This document shows positions 20,854 through 33,244 of a stretch of 64,000 nt of DNA, piece by piece. The notes beneath the pieces were generated by a model that did no database searches, had not been told where the DNA came from, and saw only the letters and a program-made list of their open reading frames with translations. A program made the position numbers and the translations under genes. The stretch's first letter is position 1, and each line of letters starts with the position of its first letter. Source of the DNA: Sporobolomyces roseus (Eukaryota > Basidiomycota > Microbotryomycetes > Sporidiobolales > Sporidiobolaceae); NCBI GenBank assembly GCA_016617785.1, contig JADILM010000001.1:4464001-4528000 (forward strand), in the 5' to 3' direction.

Positions 20854-23800
20854 CTACGAAGCCGACTTCTTCCTCCTCTTCTTCGCCTGAACCGGCCTCT
20901 CCGTCTCCTCATCGTCATCGTCATCCAAATCCATCTCTTCTTCCTCCTTCTTGACTTTTTTTTCTTTCTTCTTTTCTCCGACCAAGTCGTTCTTCTCAAG
21001 ATACTCCTCAATCCTCTCAACCAGATCATCTTTCTTCCCCGAAACTTTCTGACCGATACTCTTCAATACCAATTTCAAGTCGTCGTTCTTGAACTTGTGT
21101 AGATCTCCATTGTGAGTGCCTTGTAGAGTGTCGAGGAATTCAGAAAGGTCGGGAGGTGGTCCGACTTCAGCAGGCTTCTTCGGTCGAACAGATTTCGAGG
21201 TCTTGATTTGAGAGGGATCGAATTCTTCGGGAGGTAGGATCTTGCGAAGAGCTTCAATTTGCTTGCCGATACGCTGTAGCGATTGTAAGAATCTGGGGAT
21301 CAGCGCATGAAAACGGAAGCAAGAATACTTGTACGAGAAGCGAACCTGGTCGATTGACGCGTGCGGAGGAATAGTCTTGTCATCAGGTGTCGGCATCTCT
21401 TCTTCGTACAGCGCAGCAGCAGCGAGACACTGTGAAGTTACTCAAATACGTGACGTCAGTGATGGGCGTCAAGCAAGAGGATCCAGAAACTCACTTCGTA
21501 GTGATGACTGAGAGCTGATTTCGCGATTTCGAGCGAGTCAGCTCCTTTCTTTCGCTCTACAAAGGGGCGAAGACTCACCAGGATTAGGATAGAGATCAGG
21601 TTTGTAGTTCTTGGTAGCATGCTTGATGATCTTCTTTGCCGCTTCGATCGCAGGTTGTGACTCGAGAGGATCTCCATCTTCGTCGACTGAAGAACACACG
21701 AGACGATCCTATCAGTCAGCGAATATGCCGTGGTGATGGCAGCAGCGCGAGTGCTCACGTTGTACACAAGTAAGAGTTTTGCCAATGCCGAGTGTTCGAA
21801 TATCGTCTGCGAAGGGTAGTTGACAAAGGTGGAAACCTGGAGGCAACTCTTGTACTCCCGCTTCGTTCAACTTCTCCTCCTGCATACAAGAGGGATGCCC
21901 GTCAGTCAGAGGAGAGATGTAGAGCGACAAAGGAAGTGAGCGAACCTGAGGCAAAAGGATAACGATTTGAGGTCTCGCAGCTCTCCTCCCAATGAAAGCA
22001 CCGTAAGCGATGACATCCTTCTTGACCATCGACTTAAGAAGAGATGCGAATGTTCGGGTAGATCCTTCCCACCTCTAGGAGTCGAAGGTCAAGGTCAGTT
22101 GAGAGCATTTCGTCGAGATCGATCAGAGACGAGGGACCGTACATCTTCCTCAGGATAGACGAAGTAGGATTGTTTGACTGTCTGCCAGAAGTGAAGATTT
22201 CCCTCTCGAGGGAGGAAACCAAGTAGTCTCAACCCAGGCAACTTTCCGAGAGCCTGTTTTAGCGACAACGGTCAATCTCAGTCCTCGATGATTACGAGAG
22301 AGAGTGGAACTCACTTTCACCTTCCGCACTTCCTCTTCGTTGAAGAAGATCTTTGCAGCTTGTACTCCAGTCTTGATATCCGATTTCCCAACTTGAAAGT
22401 ACTTCTTGATTTGACCTCGTTTCAATTCGACTCCGGTTTCCTGTTTACTCGCGAGATCTGTATAAGCTCAAGGAATCTGACAGAAAGAGATATAGGAGAG
22501 GCTTACGCCATCGATGTAAACGGTCTCGCTGAGGACTTCGGCACCTCTCTCGTTGTTAACATCGACTTTCGAAGGTAACTTCTTCTTCTCTTCTCCAACC
22601 ATGTTGTATCTGTGCCCATTCACTACTTCAGCTGTCAACATTCCAAACAGGATGTTGATGCTGAGAGAAACGCACCCAGCAATGCCAATGACGAAACCAT
22701 CTGCCAATTGAAACGGAATCTTGAACGCAACTCGTTTCGAAGATTCTTTCAACTTCATGTTCTGGATCATACTGAACAGAGCGATCTCGAGTGACGAATG
22801 GACGGTAGGCCATTCGAAAGCACCGTCGTCATCTTGCAACGAAATGACTTCCTATCGAAGCGAAGTGAGGGGTTAGGAAAGTGAAGCGAGTTCAGGGAGA
22901 AGAGACGAGACTCACGCCGTAGAAGTTATCGAGATCGAACTCTTGAAGAGGAGAGGGAGGTACGAGGAAAGGTTGCAAGTCGATCTTGCGGTCTTCGAGA
23001 TCCTATCAAGGGGGCAACGAGAGATTAGATTCTGCAGGATTGGGGAGAGGAGGGAGAGAGACGTACTCTGCGCTTATTGAGAGCGACTCTTTGGAGTTGA
23101 GTGACACCTTTGACTGGGTCGTCGTTGTCGGTAACCCAGAAAACTTGCATCTGAGCGGAGAGAGAGCTGGAATCAGGGGAAAACGAAATCAGCGAATGAC
23201 TTCGATCGCATGAACGAGAGAGCTCACGTCTGTACGAGAAGGGTAGAGCAATGTCCAAATGCGTCTCCAATCTTGGGAGAGCCAGAATTCGGGGTGAATC
23301 GCTTAGCGAGGAAATTCTCATCTTGTTCGCAGGCTGTCCGACCCTTCCGATTTCGCTGCAGCTACGAGTTTCTAGCTGTGAGTGGGAAGAGGTACGCACT
23401 TTCGAGCAACTCCTTCAACATCCTGAGGTTCTTCGTCGTGATCTGCTCGGGTGGGAAGAGACAGATACTGTTGTCAAGCTTCGCATCCGATGGATTCTCC
23501 GTCGCAGCCTGTTCAAACACGCTCGATCAGTCACTCGTTTTAAGTAAGGTACTGTAGGTGAAGCTTACAGTGTTCCAAACGAGGATTCCGACTTGATCCT
23601 TTGGACTTGAGATGACTTTACGTTTCATCATAGCATAAGCTGCCATCAAAACGACTTCCATTTTACACTTTGGCGCGGTCTTCCCATTCCATCCCAGCTT
23701 CTTGATCTCTGCAATGACTTCCTTACGATCACCTTGGGTCTGAGTAGGTAGAGGAGCGGTTGCAGAAGGAGGAGGGAAAGTCGATGCGGCGGTAGAGGAT

Positions 23801-24005
23801 TCAAAATCGAGGTTTGGTTCGAGCATGGATGGTGTGGCTTCTATACAGAACAGGATGGATGATTTCGAGTATTTGTAGGACTCTAGTTGATCGTCTTCAT
23901 CGTCTGAGAGGTCTTGATCCCATCCATCTAAACAAAGTTGATTGAGAGTCAGCGAGTGTCGAGCGAGCTTGGGCTAGAGTGCTACTCACCATAGGCGCTG
24001 TTCAT
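20854..24005 (-). CDS. KU70: Ku70, DNA end-binding subunit
   Basis: Starts MNSAYDGWDQDLSDDEDDQL in a very short first exon. A von Willebrand-like alpha/beta domain follows (MEVVLMAAYAMMKRKVISSP, DQVGILVWNT, TDMQVFWVTDNDDP). The Ku core beta-barrel comes next (SSKRVAFKIPFQLADGFVIG, LKRGQIKKYFQVGKSDIKTG, LRLLGFLPREGNLHFWQTVK, SYFVYPEEDRWEGSTRTF, DVIAYGAFIGRRAARPQIV, LPFADDIRTLGIG). A C-terminal SAP motif (LHKFKNDDLKLVLKSIGQKV) and a Lys/Asp/Glu-rich tail close it. It forms the Ku heterodimer with Ku80, loads on broken DNA ends for non-homologous end joining and acts at telomeres. More than ten introns. It sits between the repeat arms and is divergent from the oxidoreductase gene. Confidence 0.93.
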
Positions 24006-24305
24006 CGTATTCCTCTGCCTTCTCTGATTTGTTCTACTGGAGTTTGAGTGGGAGGAAAGTGACTTCGCGCTCCCCTCTCTCTCATCATTTTCACTCCTGT
24101 CAGAATAATCTTCTTCTCTTCACTTTGCCTCTCTCCAGCTTCTGACTCCTCCTGAATTAGACCGACAGCTCGGACACTACTCTCTACGAGTTGCCCGGAC
24201 TCAAATTCAGCTGTTGCTCTCTCGGTCTTTTCTTTTCTGACTTTCTGTTTCTTGCAGCTCCTCTGCTTCATCTCCCTCACTCTACTACCGCAACGCAACA
24301 GAAGC
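24006..24305. promoter_or_regulatory. divergent promoter region, Ku70 / oxidoreductase
   Basis: 300 bp between two divergent starts. CT-rich towards the plus-strand gene. No specific site was recognised. Confidence 0.4.
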
Positions 24306-26412
24306 ATGACCGAAGCTCCCACACAGCGACGTCGCTCAAGCGTCAGGTAAGCAGCAGCTTTTCTTCTTCTTCTCTTCTCCCCCCCACTTTCTTCCTCGGT
24401 ACACGTTTCCTCGTTCAGATTCGCTTGCTGACCCTCTCGTCCGACGCTCAGACGACCGAGTATCGCACAAGATAAGCTAGTACCTTTCTCCTCAGCGAAA
24501 CCTCATGTCGAAGGAGGAGAGTTCCGATTGGTCTTTGTCGGAGCTGGACAAGTACTCTTCGTAAGCTCTTCTTGCTTCATCTTCTCATAGTCAGAGCTGA
24601 CGAAGCATTCGAAAGGTCTGCAGGGGGGAGAAACCGGGTAAGCGGAATGAGTTTTGCACTTCCTTGAAGAATTCCTCGCTCAATTTTTCGCTCTTTCAGA
24701 CCTTGGGATCATTCCTTTCGACTCGAGCATCACCTCGGCCCCCGACTGAAAGTGATCGCACTCATTGACCCATCCCAAGCTACCGCTGAAGCAGTTCTCG
24801 AACGTAAACGGAGCTCGTTTGTTGTCGAAGCGTACAAGAACACCAAGATCTTTCCATCCCTCGACGCATTCGCTGCCGATATGGAGGAGAAGGAGAGACC
24901 TCACGCTTTCGTCGTCGGTAGCCCACCAGCTTACAGAGGGTCTACACAGAAGGGAAGGGACGTAGAATTATCTATTCACAGATTGTTTCCTGAGAATACT
25001 CCGGCTATCTTCCTTGAAAAACCACTCTCGACGGATACGCCAGAGGAGGCCGAGAAAGTCGCAAAGACTCTCGTGGACTCGCATACTGTCATCTCAGTCG
25101 GTTACTTTTTGCGTTACTTGCGAGGTGAGTACTTTGATCTCAACGATTCCCGCCCTGACCTGCGCTAATTGTTGAGCTTCCGAGTCTTCAGTGGTGCAGA
25201 AGATGCGATCAATCATCGAGGACAACGATCTACACGTTATGGCAACTGTCGCTCGTTACGCTTCGACCTATTCAGTTTCGACGAAACATGCCTGGTGGAT
25301 GAAGACTCGTGATTGCGGTCCAATCGTACGTCTCTCTTCATCTTGACGCCTTCGGACCTCGAGCGCTGATTGTCGTCCGAATCTAGGTCGAACAAGCAAC
25401 TCATTTCTGCGATCTATCTCGTTATTTCGGAGGCGAAGTCGACTTGAATTCTATCTACGCGAACGCTCTTGGTGAGTCGGACGTCTCGAGATGACTTGAC
25501 GCTCGATGTTCTAATCGTTTCTTGATTCCTCCTTGCAGATTGGGATGAACCAGCAGGAGCTCTATCAGTCATTCCCGTCGACGAAGAGTCCATCGACCCA
25601 GCAGATCGGATTCCTCGAGTCACGTCGGCGAATTGGAAGTATGCAAGTGGAGCTGTTGGAAGCTTGACACATATGCTCGTGCTGCAAGGGTATAGATACT
25701 CGTGCGAATTGGAAGTTTGTAAGCTCGACTCTTTCTAGTTCTGCGATCTCGCTTCTTGTGGCGTGATGACATGCTTACGCCTTTGCTCTGAATCGAACGA
25801 CACGACTCGTAGACGCCGATGGATACCAGCTCAAGCTGATCGATCCTTACGGGAACCCAGAACTTCGAGTTCGAACCCCAACGAGCGATGAGGAACATGT
25901 CTATACCGTGCGTCTCAAATCCTCCTTCTCATCACTAGCAGTACTCTGATATGAGCAAAGATTCTTCCGGACAGTTCGAACGAGATGATCCATACGCAAG
26001 CGAATTGAGTGAGTTTCCACTTTCTTCGCACTCGCATTCTTCTCTCCCAATTCTCTTAACCCTTCGATCCGATTGTTCACTAACACTCTTTTTTGTATAG
26101 ATGCATTCATCGACGCCGCCGACGCATCTCAATCCTCTGAAACTGCCAGTACGCACCGTTTTCACTTCCCTCTTTTCCGATTCACACGCTGACTTCCCCC
26201 GCTCTCACTATTCTCAGTCGCCGATGACGACACCGACTCGGGTATTCTGTGCGACTACGCAGACGCCGCTAGAACTTATGCTTTGTAAGCCTCTCTTCCT
26301 CTGGTACTTTCGAACAGACCTGAGCTGATGCTGACCTCGATGAACTTTGATCAGCTCGTGGGCTATTAGAACGGCTTCAGAAGAGAGTCAAAAGAAACAC
26401 AAGAAGACATAG
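24306..26412 (+). CDS. GFO/IDH/MocA family NAD(P)-dependent oxidoreductase
   Basis: Starts MTEAPTQRRRSSV. Early exons give FRLVFVGAGQ (Rossmann dinucleotide-binding start), then HHLGPRLKVIALIDPSQATA, PHAFVVGSPPAYRG and AIFLEKPLSTDTPEEAEKVA (the EKP motif typical of this family). VGYFLRYLR, WWMKTRDCGPIVEQATHFCD (substrate-domain motif with the G-P-x-x-x-x-x-x-H-x-x-D pattern) and TSANWKYASGAVGSLTHMLV follow. It ends SQKKHKKT. Such enzymes oxidise or reduce sugars, inositols or related compounds; the substrate cannot be read from sequence. About nine introns. Confidence 0.85.
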
Positions 26413-26795
26413 AGAAGCGATGCTCGAAATAGAAGAAGTCGAGCTCCAATTTGAGGGAAGAGCTTTGGCTGTGATTTCGTCGAGAACAACGATGGCAAAG
26501 TCAAAGTTGAGAACCCGAGTAGCAGCGTCGAGAATCCTATGCGAAGGAAGCGAGAGAGTCGAAGCGAGAAAAGCGAAACGAGAAAAGCGAGACGGCAACT
26601 GAAACTTTTCGCTTCGTCTACACCTCTCTCTCTCGACAGCGCCCGCTATCGCCAGCGTCGCTGACCTCGTCCTCTCATCGCTCCCGTCCCGAGCTCTACA
26701 CCCGAAATGAAACATGGGAAAGAACTCTTTGATTGTTCTTTTTGAAAAAAAGGAACTCCATTCTCAGTGACAAGTGAACAACATCCAATAACTGT
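26413..26795. other. intergenic, converging 3' ends
   Basis: Between the oxidoreductase stop and the RPS23 stop. Arg/Glu-rich antisense frames only; no gene was seen. Confidence 0.4.
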
Positions 26796-28395
26796 TTAAG
26801 AACGGGGCTTCTCCTTCTTCTCCTTCCAGAGAGCGAGGAGACCGACACCGGAGACTGTATAGAATCAACCCAATAAGCGTCAGTTTTCAGAGCGAAGTGT
26901 GAGAATTTTCGATTCTTTCGAAACGACGACGAGAGGGGAGACGGCAACGGACCCTTGACAACCTTGAATCGGACACCAGGAATATCTCCCTTCGCCTTTC
27001 CCTTTCGTCCGAAACCTGCACGTACGGGGACGCAGATTCGTGAATTAGGCCGAATTAGACCAAATGCAAGGCAATCGTAGTGAATTATTGAGGAAAAGTC
27101 GGGGTTGCGGAGGGAGAGTTGAATGAGCATAAAGAACAGAATCGTCAGCGAGCTGCTACCGATCGATGGAGGCGTTCGAGAGAGGCGTACCGGAGATGAG
27201 GACCTCGTCGTTCTGATAATTTCCGAAGATCAAGTGTTCAAATTGTGCAGTTCGAGTGACGGAGCGATTGTTGGAGATGGTGGGAGTAAAGGATGGATGG
27301 ACTGAGATGAGTGACAAATCATAACAGGGGAGAAAGGAAGAGGAAGCGCACCTCATCAACGAAGTTCAAGCAACCATCGTTAGGAACGAAAGCGGTGACT
27401 AAACACAGCAACCCCTCTCATCAGCACACCACTCAACTAGGGCTCAATTGAAGAGTGTCAAGACATACCCTTCTTTCCGTTCTTGATGAGCTGGACACGG
27501 ACACATTTACGAATAGCAGAGTTGGGCTGTTTGGCCTCAACTCCGACCTTTTCGAGAACGATACCTTTGGCGTGGGAGGAACCACCGGTAGGGGACGAAC
27601 GGTAAGCGGTTCCGAGGGCACGCTTCTTGTAGTTGTTGTCGGCCTATACAAACATATCACACACACATGAATCGTCAGTAAATCGAATTGCTGGTGAAAG
27701 TTGCGGTTGCGAGTTTGTGTCGGGAGCTACTGAGTTGGAGCTTCCTGAAATGAGTGAATAGGCTAGGTCGGTCGATGAGTGTGACGGGAAAGGGGAGAAT
27801 TAGATGGTCGGATCGAGGAGGGGAATTTTGGGTGGTCGAGGTGAGGAATCGGTGAGAATGGTCGATAGTCGCTCTGATCTGCTGGTTTCGCCCGCTCATA
27901 ACCTCTATGCACCTCTGAATAACCTTTCCAGCCGGTCCATGAATGCCCTTCTGTCGTGTGCCACTTTTTTCCACCACCTGAACCTCACTCCCTCCAGATT
28001 CTCTCTCAAATCATCTCGAGTAAAACGGTTGTGTAATTTACCCAGCGGTTCTCCCTCCTGTCATTCCTGAGCTTGCGGCCGGCGAGCAATCCACGAGGCT
28101 TGCAGGATCCTGATTCATCAGAACAGATCAAACGGATCAGTTACTCAATTCTCTTCATCTTTCAGGTGACTTCTGCTCCTCCAACCCATTCTTGATATTG
28201 TTCCAAATAGCCTAAGATACGCCTAGATGGTCCCCGAGGTTGTAGTGTCGAGATATTGATGGATTGTATGAATTTGATGGAACGGGCTCAAACTCGATCT
28301 CCAGCTTGACTGACGAGTAGAGGAAGGTCGAGAATGGCTTGGATAGGTGTATAGAAGGTAGCTAGGTAATGTAGAGTAATGTATGACTGACCCAT
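26796..28395 (-). CDS. RPS23: 40S ribosomal protein uS12
   Basis: Short exons spread over 1.6 kb. The first exon is only ATGG (28,392-28,395). Then [119 protein letters not shown] and [17 protein letters not shown]. This is the universally conserved decoding-centre protein of the small subunit; the PNSA loop is intact. At least five introns, typical of basidiomycete ribosomal-protein genes. Divergent from the BMT5-like gene with 113 bp between starts. Confidence 0.95.
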
Positions 28396-28508
28396 GTTGG
28401 CGAGTGAACAGAGGAGAAAAGAAGTTTATTCGAATTCACCAAGATTCAAGAAACGCCCAAACCTCGAGTGCAAATCGCTCTCCTCACTCTCTTCACAAAT
28501 CCAATCAG

Positions 28509-30182
28509 ATGGGCAAGAAACCCTCAGTAAATCGACCGAAAGGCAAGAACGTCTTAGCCAAAGGTAACCATCTCTCCCTCCCCAATCCTCTCGTTTTCGG
28601 TAGCTCAAACCTCCACTTCTGTTTCCCTCCCCACGCGTAGCTCTCTCTGGACTTCAACAGAAACAACAACAGAAAGAACAACAAGAGCGTGCAGAACAAG
28701 CAGCGAAAGATCGTGCACAAGCTGCAAAGAACAAGATTGTTCAACAAAAAACTGGCATATCAAAGAAGAGGAAATTGCTGACATCTAATACGAAGGGGGA
28801 TGGCGAGGAACAGGAGGAATTGGGACTGGAGGGAGAGACGGAAGAGGGAAGAGATTTGAGAGAGGAGAGAGCCGTACAAAGGAAGAAACAATTCGCTCAA
28901 CCTTTCAAGAGGGGAGAGAAAGTGTTGCTTGTAGGAGAAGGTGAGTTTAATAAACACCTCGAGAACGACGTGAAGAACATGCTGATGAGGATTCAACGTT
29001 CGATAGGTAACTTCTCGTTCGCACATTCACTCCTACTTCCCATCTCGTCAGAGGCTGCTCAATCGACCTCTTCTACTCCTCTTCTCCCTCTCGTAACTCC
29101 CTCAATGCTTCTCTGTACCTCCTTCGATTCCTACAAGACCGCATCCGAGAAGTATCCGGATCTCGAGACACACCTCGAACCACTCAAGAAAGCAGGAGCA
29201 ACCATCCTCTTTGATATCGATGCTACTAAACTCGACTCTCACAAACAAGTGATGGATTTCTGTGGATTGGGAGGGAGCAAAGGGAAGGGTAAAGGGAAAG
29301 CGAAGGAATTGGCTCTCGAGGAAGACGGTGCTGGGTTCGATAAAATCGTTTTCAATTTCCCTCATGTCGGTAAGGTTCTGCTCCACCTACCTCCTCCCCT
29401 TACCTCTCGACTTCACTGACCTCGATCACTGGTGCGCAGGTCAAGGAATAACGGATCAAGACCGTAATATCCGAACGAACCAAACCTTAATCCTTGATTT
29501 CTACCTCTCAGCATCGCACCTCCTTCGGCGAGGCAAGACTCACCTCTCGTCCGAGTCGAAACCCACTACTCACTCTCGTTTATCCCGCTCTCCTTCCCCT
29601 CAACTCGACTTTGAATCCGAGTTATCTCTCCACACCTCTCTCGATCCACTCTCGCTCCCTCCACCCCCTCCCCCCAAAACCCGAGGAACGATCCTACTCA
29701 CCCTTCGTACGAATCCCCCATACTCTCTCTGGCTCCCTTCACATCTCGCAACGAAACCCCTCCTATTACTCCCTTCGATCCTACCTCAAACCTCTCTCAA
29801 AGGTAACCGAGCGAAATTACAACCCGCGTACAAAACGGTCAGGAGTTGGGAATTCGAACCGAGTTGGTGGGAGGGTTACGAGCATAGGAGGACGTTGGGG
29901 TGGGATGAGAAGAAGAGTTTTGGTGGGAATCAGGATATTAGATTTAGTGTCAAGGAGAGGAAAAGATTGGGTGATACCACGGCGGAGGTTGGGGGGGAGG
30001 GGGAGAAAGGAGCGAAGGGGAAGAAGGATGGAAAGGGGAAGGCGGAGAACGGAACTGGGATGAGGACTTGGGAGTTTGAGTTGATTTTGAAAGAGTACAG
30101 TGGTCCTGCTAGAGATTCGGGATGGGGCGGGCTGAAGAGGAAGAGGGATAGGGATAGAGAAGATGACGAGTTCAGCGATTGA
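28509..30182 (+). CDS. BMT5: BMT5-like 25S rRNA (uridine-N3) methyltransferase
   Basis: Starts MGKKPSVNRPKGKNVLAK. A Gln/Lys/Ala-rich N-terminal helix (LQQKQQQKEQQERAEQAAKD) precedes PFKRGEKVLLVGEGNFSFAH, the SAM-binding start of the DUF2431 domain. Then TSFDSYKTASEKYP, ATILFDIDATKLDS, FDKIVFNFPHVGQG, DQDRNIRTNQTLILDFYLSA and RGTILLTLRTNPPYSLW. The FNFPH and NIRxNQ-LL-F motifs are diagnostic for this family, which methylates a uridine of 25S rRNA in the nucleolus. Introns follow LAK, GEG and PHVG. The C-terminal part is charged and rich in Gly/Lys, ending DDEFSD. Confidence 0.9.
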
Positions 30183-30386
30183 TCGACTTGGAAGATTGCA
30201 ATTCGCTCTTTCCGATCTCTCGAAATATCGTCCTTCGAGCTTTGACTGAGAGAACGTGTAGAGTGAATGTGCAAGTAAGAGTACAAATCGGAATACCAAC
30301 GAAAGAGAGTAGCTACAAATGATGAACTCGTGAACGAAATTGAGAGCGAGAATCGACGAATTCGAGAAACCATGTCGAGTCGAAAT

Positions 30387-32769
30387 CTAGGCGTAGAGCT
30401 GTGACACAAGATGAGGAAACAGTCAGTCTCAGATTCTGTTGTATGAGTCTGTCGCCTCTCGAGTACTCACGACATCCATGTCTGGAAAGCGATGGGATCG
30501 TATGAGTCAGTTCACTTCAACAGGAAAGGGCTCAAAACGTCTCTTCACTCACAGCGACTAGCCATTTCCTCAACCAATCCAGGGCCGATAGGACTTCCGG
30601 AACCGAGTCCGTCTGTCAGTGGAAAGATGAGAACACTGGATCAGCATTTGAGCAAGGGGAGAGTGGGCAGATTCTCTCGACTGACATAAAGTGACCATTG
30701 ATCCTCCTCCCGCTTTATCCATCTCCTTCACTTCGTCGACTGCTGTTCTCAGGTCTCGAAGGAGGTCGTCGACAGCTGGAACAGTCAACTTCGTGCAGGC
30801 GATGTGAATAGCTGGAGGGTTTTGAAGCGCATTCACTGTCGACGGCGAATGATTATATCAGCTAAAGGGTGTCTTTGAGAAGTGGCGACAATTAGATGAG
30901 AAGAGAGAACAGAGAGAAACGCACGATGCCAACCCAACTTGTCCATCCTATCTCCAATTTCATACACCGGAACGTTCCCCTTCCCATTCCCCTTGCCTTC
31001 CGTCCTACTTCCGAAAGCGATAACGCTGACGAGGGGATTTCCGAGAATGTAAAGTTCAGGGAAATCCTTCCGAATTCCATTTGCGATCTTTTGAGCGGCT
31101 CCGACGATCTCACGACATGACTCGGTGTAACCATCTACTCCGAGATAGAGAAGTGAAGCCCACGCGGCTGCGAGGAGCGCTCCTGGTCTACATCGTGAGG
31201 GAGTCGGGTCAGTAAGGTTGAGAACGGAGAGAATTTGCGGGAGAAACAAACCGAGAACCTGCGATTGTGGGGGAAGCGTATACTCCTCCTGGCCAGGTAG
31301 TGATGACCGAGTACTGATACTTTCGAATCGCTTTCGAGCGGTACATGATGACTGAAGTACCCTTCGCAGCGAAACCATCTGTGCGACGGGAGCCTCTAAC
31401 AACGTCAGTTTCCAGCGGTGACGTTGTCAGCACTCTCGAACGTACATTTGTGAGTATCACAAGATATCGAGGTGACTCCTGGAACTCGGAAATCGAAAGG
31501 ATCCATTGGGAATCCTGCTCGTTCCATGAATGGTACGAGGAAAGAACCGAGGCAGCAATCGACGTGAAGTCCTAGTCGGTGCTTGATTGCGAGTTTCGAG
31601 AGTGCGGTGATGTCTATGGAGCAGGGAAAGAGTCAGTACTCGAGGGACTAGCGAAGGAAAGGGAGAGATGGCGAACCATCGACTGCTCCGTCTGGGAAGT
31701 TGGGCTAAGTTTCATCACTGTCACCCATTAGTTGCGGCACAACTAGATGGGAACAGTCAAGAAACTTACAGCGCTGCCAACGAGCATGATCGTGTTCTTG
31801 TTGATCGCTCTCTTGACTCGACGAATATCGACTTTCCTCGTTTCGGAATCGACCGGAATCTTGTGCAATTTGATGCCGAAGTACATCGAAGCCTTGTCGA
31901 AAGCGGCATGAGCAGAGATAGGAATGATCCTGTACGTCAGCTAAAGGTCAGCTTGATCGACTTCAACGGCGAGAGTGAGAAGAGAAACGCACATTTCAGG
32001 CTCAGTGATTCCATATTCAGCCTTCGCTCGATCTCGGTAAGCCTTACAAGCCATCAAGATACTCTCTGTTCCTCCTGAAGTTGTCGTTCCCGCTCCACCT
32101 TGTTCGTCGATAGCTGAGGTCGGTAAGGGAGAGTTAAAAAGCGATAGACACATCGAAACGATCTCTGAGTCCATCTTGCGAACACCAGGGAAGACATCGG
32201 CGTGCAGAGGATTCGATACCTGGATGAAAGCGAGACTGACTTGATGAGCTTGAGAGCAAACAAAACTGACTAAAGGGAATAACTCACCTCGAACTTTCCG
32301 AATGCTTCTCGCCAAATATCGCCAACATCTTTTCCTCCGTGATAGACCGCACCACTAACTCGTCCGGTATCCCATTTCGTATTCGGCAAAGAGCTCATCT
32401 GGTCGAGAGCTGAAGAGACTTCGGTCGAGGAAAGGCCTTTTGCAGGTAAAGCGAGATAATTCGTAGATCCTCCATCTTTCGGCGCGAGCTACAAGCAGCG
32501 TATAGCTTGATGGGTTCTGTAGATCGCAGAGGGAACAAGAGAGAGTGCTAACTCACCTTTGCCTCTAATTCCATTGTAACTTGATCCAACTCTCCCTTGA
32601 CCTTGTTCTTGACTGACGGCAATAGCATCATCAATGCGAACCCTCTCTTGACGATCTCCAGGTATAGCTCATGAACAGAAGTGACGATTCCTCTCGCTCG
32701 AAGGTGCCGAATACATCTAAACAATTGTCGTTGAACGAGGTACCTATAGATCGCAAACTCGGTCAGCAT
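30387..32769 (-). CDS. DPL1: sphingosine-1-phosphate lyase
   Basis: PLP-dependent lyase that cleaves phosphorylated sphingoid bases at the ER. Seen in order: [174 protein letters not shown] and CDTHKYGFAAKG with the PLP lysine. The last exon is four codons (LYA-stop at 30,387). The start at 32,769 is the first in-frame ATG. Fungal homologues have a membrane anchor before this point, so one or more exons between 32,770 and 33,240 (for example around DVLETIYYTRDCAHKAIAHY) may belong to it. Confidence 0.92.
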
Positions 32770-33244
32770 ACCTCGAGAGCCTTATAGGTGAGTGAAATCT
32801 ACCAGAAGATGAACTGTCACGAGTGCAGAGAGAGAGAGAGAATGAGTTGTTTTGAACAAGCCGAGATGTGGGAGAGAGAACTGACAGTTTTAGCGTTATC
32901 AATAGTGAGCAATTGCTTTGTGAGCACAGTCACGAGTGTAGTAGATGGTCTCGAGGACATCTTCCAGTAGCGGAGTGAGGTGTGGAAGATCAGGGACAAG
33001 CTGCACTTTTTCATCGCATTTCCTTCGAAAGGCCGAAGCCGAAATCGCAAACTTTCGCAATGATGCGGTCGTTTCACTGCGAGCTGTAGTACTAGCAATC
33101 GACTCGATTCGGTCGTGGGTACTCGCGAAATCAAAGGTCACGGACGTGTAAAGGCAGAAAGGACATTTTCAAACTCAAAAGCTTTCCGAATCGCAAACAA
33201 TTTTTCGCTGGTACAAGGAGAGTCTATAGCAACTGCAGAGATTT
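32770..33244. other. upstream of S1P lyase, possible missing 5' exon
   Basis: Minus-strand open frames are present (RRKCDEKVQLVPDLPHLTP; DVLETIYYTRDCAHKAIAHY). The second resembles the region before the membrane anchor of S1P lyases. No splice path to 32,769 in frame could be fixed by eye. Confidence 0.35.
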